DNA from: an uncultured Bacteroidota bacterium
GTDB lineage: Bacteria; Bacteroidota; Bacteroidia; Flavobacteriales; Flavobacteriaceae
Reading direction: 5' to 3'
NCBI GenBank assembly: GCA_903837025.1
Contig: CAILTC010000004.1
Coordinates: forward strand, 1-9,888
DNA: 9,888 nt
Positions 6,353 to 9,888 of the stretch are shown piece by piece. The translations under genes were made by a program, and so were the position numbers. The notes below the pieces were generated by a model. It saw only the letters and a program-made list of their open reading frames with translations. It made no database searches and was not told the DNA's origin. Every line of letters starts with the position of its first letter. Position 1 is the stretch's first letter.

Positions 6353-7483
6353 TTACAATCTCTGGCTCATATTTCGAACCATCATTTCTTTCCAAGTCCT
6401 GAAATCTCCGGCTAAGATATGCTTTCTGGCTTCACGAACCAACCACATATAAAACCCAAGATTATGTATTGTTGCAATTTGTTTTCCAAGATATTCGTTA
6501 GCGGCAAACAAGTGACGCAAATAGGCTTTTGTATATTCTGTATCTACAAAAGTATGGCCCATTTCGTCTAATGGTGAAAAGTCATCTTCCCATTTTTTGT
6601 TTTTGATATTTATGGTTCCAAAGGCTGTAAACAACATTCCATTCCTAGCGTTACGCGTTGGCATCACACAATCGAACATATCTATTCCTAAGGCAATATT
6701 TTCTAGAATATTTATTGGAGTTCCTACACCCATCAAATAACGAGGCTTGTCTTCTGGAAGAATTTCACAAACCACTTCGGTCATGGCATACATTTCTTCG
6801 GCTGGTTCCCCTACCGAAAGTCCACCAATAGCATTTCCTTGTTGATTGGAATTCGCTATATATTCAGCTGATTGTTGACGTAAGTCTTTATAAGTACTTC
6901 CTTGAATAATCGGGAAAAAAGTTTGGTCGTAACCATATTTTGTTGGCACTTTCTCCAAATGGTTGATACAACGATCCAACCAACGATGGGTCATTTTCAT
7001 TGATTTTTGAGCGTACCGATAATCACAAGGATAAGGTGTACATTCGTCGAAAGCCATAATGATATCGGCACCAATGGTACGTTGAATTTCCATTACATTT
7101 TCGGGTGTAAAAACGTGGTATGAACCATCAATATGCGATTTGAACTTCACGCCTTCTTCCTTAATTTTTCTATTGGCGGAAAGCGAATACACTTGATAAC
7201 CACCAGAATCAGTCAAAATATTCCGATCCCAATTCATAAATTTGTGCAAACCACCGGCTTTTTCGAGAATTTCGGTTTGCGGACGCAAGTATAAATGATA
7301 GGTATTTCCTAGAATTATATCCGGATTAATATCGTTTTTCAATTCGCGCTGATGCACTCCTTTTACAGAGGCAACTGTTCCAACGGGCATAAAAATTGGG
7401 GTTTCGATCACACCATGGTCAGTACTAATACTCCCAGCTCTGGCCTTGGTATGCGGATCTTTTTGTAATAAATCAAACTTCAT
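6353..7483 (-). CDS. tgt: Queuine/preQ1 tRNA-guanine transglycosylase
   Basis: Tgt exchanges guanine-34 in the anticodon of tRNAs for Asp, Asn, His and Tyr with preQ1, the first tRNA-bound step to queuosine. The 376-residue protein matches the bacterial family along its length: GNTYHLYLRP (59-68), LTDSGGYQV (90-98) with general acid/base D92, FDECTPYP (145-152), PIIQGS (191-196), GGLSVGE (220-226) and DMFDCVMPTRNARNG (268-282) with nucleophile D271. The usual CxCxxC zinc ligands are missing: in DEMGHTFVDTEYTKAYLRHL (306-325) the three cysteines align with G309, T311 and D314, and only H324 is kept. The gene heads the operon and has a -7 element 20 bases upstream, so its leader is very short. 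Confidence 0.97.
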   Translation of the reverse strand: MKFDLLQKDPHTKARAGSISTDHGVIETPIFMPVGTVASVKGVHQRELKNDINPDIILGNTYHLYLRPQTEILEKAGGLHKFMNWDRNILTDSGGYQVYSLSANRKIKEEGVKFKSHIDGSYHVFTPENVMEIQRTIGADIIMAFDECTPYPCDYRYAQKSMKMTHRWLDRCINHLEKVPTKYGYDQTFFPIIQGSTYKDLRQQSAEYIANSNQQGNAIGGLSVGEPAEEMYAMTEVVCEILPEDKPRYLMGVGTPINILENIALGIDMFDCVMPTRNARNGMLFTAFGTINIKNKKWEDDFSPLDEMGHTFVDTEYTKAYLRHLFAANEYLGKQIATIHNLGFYMWLVREARKHILAGDFRTWKEMMVRNMSQRL

Positions 7484-7502
7484 AAGTGCGTTTTTCAGTC
7501 GG

Positions 7503-7510
7503 CAAAGATA
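7503..7510 (-). promoter_or_regulatory. Candidate tgt operon promoter, -7 element
   Basis: The minus strand reads TATCTTTG, an exact TAnnTTTG match followed by C, identical over nine bases to the element before accA. It lies 19 bases before the tgt ATG, so the transcript would start about a dozen bases ahead of the gene. No clear -33 TTTG is seen. As the four downstream genes overlap, this is the most likely promoter of the whole five-gene run. Confidence 0.55.
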
Positions 7511-7620
7511 ATTTATTTAGAATTTAAGATTTAGGAATTAGGATTTTATTTGCATAAGCTTTTCTAATCGAGGTGAAAATGAAAAGAAACTACCGTCAAA
7601 AACACTGGAAAAACTGTTTT

Positions 7621-7656
7621 AAAAAATAAAGTGCCAATTAAAAAACGGCACTTTAT
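7621..7656 (-). terminator. Intrinsic terminator of the GH16 gene
   Basis: A perfect 10-base inverted repeat, ATAAAGTGCC (7626-7635) and GGCACTTTAT (7647-7656), encloses an 11-base loop. In the minus-strand direction the stem is followed by six T (7626-7621, the first shared with the stem base). It begins 20 bases after the GH16 stop codon and separates that gene from the tgt promoter. Confidence 0.9.
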
Positions 7657-7676
7657 CATAAGTCAGAGTAAGGATC

Positions 7677-9383
7677 TTATTCCTTAATTAATTTTACCTG
7701 CTGGAAACCAGAAGTGTTTTCAATACTTAAAAAATAGATTCCATTTTTAAAAGAACTCATATCTAAATCATAGGATGCAGGCACATTAGAATCAATCAAT
7801 TTTTGTCCCAAAACATCGGTCAATAAAATTCGATTTTTATCCTCTTTCAACTTAAGGAACAAGGTATTATGTACAGGATTTGGGTAGAATGTATTATTTA
7901 TTTCCAAAGGCGTTTCAATTCCTAAGGCGCAAGTGTTCCCAACAACATACTGAAAATATTTAGTCACTGATAATCCGCCAGCATAAGCAAATTTAACGGC
8001 GTAACTAATGGTAGAGCCGATCGTTTGCCCAGAAATAGTTTTGGTAAAAATTTTACCTGAAACATTCGACATCGATGTTTCGGAAAAAGGAGATTGTTTC
8101 CATAAATAAGCTACTACACCAACTTTGTCGGTATCTAATAACTCAAAAGTTATTTTAACATCGGTTCCTGTAGTTTGAAAAGCATAATTATAACCCGTTG
8201 AGAACGTACCTTGCGAAGCGTCAGAGACAGCTCCAGAACATTGTGTAGGTAAATTTGACGGCGTTTTCACGTTAAGAACTATGGGATTATTTGCAGCCAC
8301 ATTTCCTGATAAATCACTTGCTGTAACTGAAAAAGTATAATTAGTATTAGGAGATAAACCATTGATAACAAAGGATTTTTGAACACCTGAAGGGAAAGAG
8401 GTCGCATTCGTTCCAACTCCATAATCCACATTATAAGCCACGGTTCCAGAGTTATCAGTTGCATTCAACAACAGTTCTACGGAAGAACCTGTAGTTGCTC
8501 CGATGGTCGCGGTAAAATTAGTAGGTGGTGTCGTATCGACAGCAGTATTTTGATAGACTCTTACATAATCGATCATCATCGAACTTTGACTAAAATTAGG
8601 ACTTATAGTTCCCGCAACACCTCCCAAGGCTATATTTAATAAAAGATATTGTTCTTTATCAAACGGCCAAGTGGTTGCATCTTTAATCGTAGGGTTGTAG
8701 GTGTAATAAAGAACACCATCCAATAAAAATGAAATTTGGTTTGGCGACCAATTCAACGAATAGACATGATAATTATTGGCCAAATCGCTTGCTATTATTC
8801 CACCGTTATTAACTGAATTTCCGTGGGAAGAAGGAGTGTGTAAAGTACTTTGAACATAATTGATAGACTGAGATCCAAAAATACCATGCTCCATAATATC
8901 CGTTTCACCGCAAGCAGGCCAATCTACTGTTCCGTATGTAGAAGCAAAATAGCCTCCGGGTTCATTTACATTTTTGCCTAACATCCATATAGCTGGCCAA
9001 GTTCCCGAGTCAATAGGCAATTTTGCTCTTATATCTATTCGGCCATATTTGAATGCGTATTTCGAATTTAATCGTGCCGAAGTATAGTCTTTAGTTACCC
9101 CTTGATCAGTGTAAGTTTCTTTTTTAGCAACTATATTCAAAAATCCTGCATCAACAAATGAGTTAGTCAATTTATTGGTATAATGCTGCACTTCGCCATT
9201 AAACCAACTTCCTCCTGCTGGCAATTGCGTTTGTTGAAACCAATTGTTGGGATTAACAACTCCATTAGTATCAAACTCATCTGACCAAACTAAATCATTA
9301 TACACCACATCGACTTGTGAAAAACAGAATTGGCTAAATAGAAGAAAAGCAAATATAATTTTAAAGGGGGCATTAATTTTCAT
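7677..9383 (-). CDS. Secreted family 16 glycoside hydrolase (laminarinase-like) with FN3 and T9SS sorting domains
   Basis: This 568-residue secreted enzyme probably cleaves beta-1,3 or mixed-linkage beta-glucan. A signal peptide covers about 1-22, with likely cleavage at FCFS/Q. The GH16 domain spans about 28-278 and includes WSDEFD (33-38), NGEVQHYT (62-69), GTWPAIWML (127-135) and GETDIMEHG (159-167). In that last motif E160 is the expected nucleophile, D162 the helper and E165 the acid/base; the ExDxxE form is laminarinase-like. A fibronectin type III domain follows (about 285-375), then an unnamed beta-rich domain of about 105 residues bounded by C382 and C485, and a T9SS type A sorting domain (about 498-568, FYPNPVHNTLFL to the end). 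The last implies export across the outer membrane by the type IX system. It has its own terminator, and no SusC/SusD genes are in view. Confidence 0.94.
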   Translation of the reverse strand: MKINAPFKIIFAFLLFSQFCFSQVDVVYNDLVWSDEFDTNGVVNPNNWFQQTQLPAGGSWFNGEVQHYTNKLTNSFVDAGFLNIVAKKETYTDQGVTKDYTSARLNSKYAFKYGRIDIRAKLPIDSGTWPAIWMLGKNVNEPGGYFASTYGTVDWPACGETDIMEHGIFGSQSINYVQSTLHTPSSHGNSVNNGGIIASDLANNYHVYSLNWSPNQISFLLDGVLYYTYNPTIKDATTWPFDKEQYLLLNIALGGVAGTISPNFSQSSMMIDYVRVYQNTAVDTTPPTNFTATIGATTGSSVELLLNATDNSGTVAYNVDYGVGTNATSFPSGVQKSFVINGLSPNTNYTFSVTASDLSGNVAANNPIVLNVKTPSNLPTQCSGAVSDASQGTFSTGYNYAFQTTGTDVKITFELLDTDKVGVVAYLWKQSPFSETSMSNVSGKIFTKTISGQTIGSTISYAVKFAYAGGLSVTKYFQYVVGNTCALGIETPLEINNTFYPNPVHNTLFLKLKEDKNRILLTDVLGQKLIDSNVPASYDLDMSSFKNGIYFLSIENTSGFQQVKLIKE

Positions 9384-9410
9384 GATATAAAAAGTTGATT
9401 AATATTTTGA

Positions 9411-9418
9411 CAAATTTA
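9411..9418 (-). promoter_or_regulatory. Candidate GH16 promoter, -7 element
   Basis: The minus strand reads TAAATTTG, matching TAnnTTTG, 27 bases before the GH16 ATG, giving a leader of about 20 bases. No clear -33 TTTG was found at the usual spacing. No operator-like palindrome lies next to it. Confidence 0.45.
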
Positions 9419-9698
9419 TAGATTAAGCCAACTACTATCTCGATTGAAAATGATATAAAAACTATACAAAATCAGTATTTTAAACCATTTAAGCGGGATA
9501 TTAAATCATCAAACCTTCTCTCTTAATTAAAGGATATCTTCCAAGTTCAAAATGATAAAAAATAGGCATAAATCCCAAGAAGAAATAAACTTTAAAAAGA
9601 AACAAAATTTAGGTTTTAGATTTGAATCTTTTAGTTGTACTCTTTTCATAATAGTCTAAGCCAAAACCGGCTACTACTATAGTTGAAATGCAAATGAT
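9418..9698 (-). repeat. Diverged direct repeat pair (9418-9454 and 9651-9698)
   Basis: The two copies share five blocks in the same order: ATAG, TAAGCCAA, CTACTAT, TTGAAA and AATGAT (plus-strand reading). They account for about 31 of the 37 bases of the first copy, with insertions in the second. Read on the minus strand both give a membrane-like peptide with IVV followed by GL-x-Y, and the difference between IVV and GL is exactly three codons. This suggests duplicated coding DNA rather than chance, at low certainty. Confidence 0.4.
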
Positions 9699-9713
9699 TG
9701 AAGAATAAACAAA
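9501..9713 (-). pseudogene. Possible relic of a membrane-protein gene, interrupted by an in-frame TAA
   Basis: One minus-strand frame reads 34 residues (9713-9612) including the hydrophobic IICISTIVVAGFGLDYYEK and then a basic tail. After a TAA at 9611-9609 the same frame continues for 35 residues (9608-9504) with VYFFLGFMPIFYHFELG followed by RYPLIKREGLMI, ending at a second TAA. Hydrophobic segments followed by charged tails look like the end of a polytopic membrane protein. The stretch is preceded in frame by TGA at 9716-9714 and has no convincing start, so it is not an intact gene. I do not recognise the family. The frame could also be open by chance in AT-rich DNA. Confidence 0.3.
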
Positions 9714-9888
9714 TCATATTCTGAAAGTAAAGCATAGTAAACTAATAAATTAGAAATGTTTTTATACTTTTCACAAAAAAAATGTTTTTATAAATATCCC
9801 ATATTATTATACTACAAAATAGGGAAATTGATTTTTCTTATCCTTTTTAATATTGAATTGATTTGAATCAATCTATTCACTTTTCTGA

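Larger units (their letters stand above)
9384..9888. other. 505-base region without an intact gene, upstream of the GH16 gene
   Basis: Very AT-rich DNA with no supported intact ORF on either strand. It contains the candidate GH16 promoter (9411-9418), a diverged direct repeat (9418-9454 and 9651-9698), a broken minus-strand coding-like stretch (9501-9713), a 13-base direct repeat AAATGTTTTTATA (9754-9766 and 9780-9792) and a 7-base inverted repeat around TG (9857-9872). No tRNA, CRISPR or IS end was recognised. Confidence 0.7.

Noticed and set aside
7595..7622. Second small hairpin (AAAACA/TGTTTT) downstream of the GH16 terminator
   Set aside because: Six AT-rich pairs and next to a much stronger terminator; likely chance.
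8279..8464. 61-codon minus-strand ORF in the FN3 region of the GH16 gene
   Set aside because: Frame-shifted reading of the repeat-rich Thr/Asn coding region; not a separate gene.
9646..9735. 29-codon ATG-initiated minus-strand ORF in the right-hand intergenic region
   Set aside because: Too short and low-complexity, and a different frame of the same DNA gives the more protein-like reading.
9857..9872. ATTGATT-TG-AATCAAT inverted repeat as an operator
   Set aside because: Short and made almost only of A and T; no adjacent promoter or gene in view to regulate.
1..9888. CRISPR array, insertion sequence, phage, toxin-antitoxin or defence genes
   Set aside because: No spaced exact repeats, transposase or integrase motifs, paired small ORFs or nuclease/helicase defence domains were found on either strand.

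Overview
The window looks like chromosome of a member of the Flavobacteriaceae, most likely Flavobacterium or a close relative. The DNA is AT-rich. Candidate promoters carry the Bacteroidota -7 element TAnnTTTG, no gene has an obvious Shine-Dalgarno sequence, the secreted enzyme ends in a type IX secretion (T9SS) sorting domain, and the AccA and Tgt proteins read as flavobacterial.

Layout from left to right. (1) accA on the minus strand encodes the acetyl-CoA carboxylase alpha subunit for fatty acid synthesis. (2) A 312-base divergent intergenic region carries candidate promoters for accA and for a plus-strand PAP2-family membrane phosphatase. (3) Convergent to the phosphatase is a minus-strand run of five genes, in transcription order tgt, an LptF/LptG-family permease, an EamA/DMT transporter, a family 2 glycosyltransferase and an ArnT-like membrane glycosyltransferase. 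The last four overlap by 14 to 22 bases. Only the tgt-lptF junction has a gap, and that gap is filled by a 56-base array of seven degenerate octamers that can fold into a hairpin. The run ends in a strong hairpin terminator inside the 3' coding end of the phosphatase gene. (4) A separate minus-strand gene with its own terminator encodes a secreted, multidomain family 16 glycoside hydrolase exported by T9SS. (5) The last 505 bases hold no intact gene, but contain a diverged direct repeat and a broken in-frame stretch that may be the remains of a membrane-protein gene.

How the genes may work together (inference): the GT2 enzyme resembles polyprenyl-phosphate sugar synthases, the ArnT-like enzyme belongs to a superfamily that uses such lipid-linked sugars on the outer face of the inner membrane, LptF/G permeases extract lipopolysaccharide for export, and PAP2 phosphatases can recycle undecaprenyl pyrophosphate or trim lipid A phosphates. 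This would be a small envelope-glycan decoration module next to two housekeeping genes. The GH16 enzyme is an independent unit, probably for beta-glucan degradation.

I did not find a clear new defence or mobile system. The less ordinary points are the embedded terminator, the octamer array, a Tgt lacking the three zinc-binding cysteines, an unnamed C-terminal domain in the GH16 protein, and the gene relic at the right edge.
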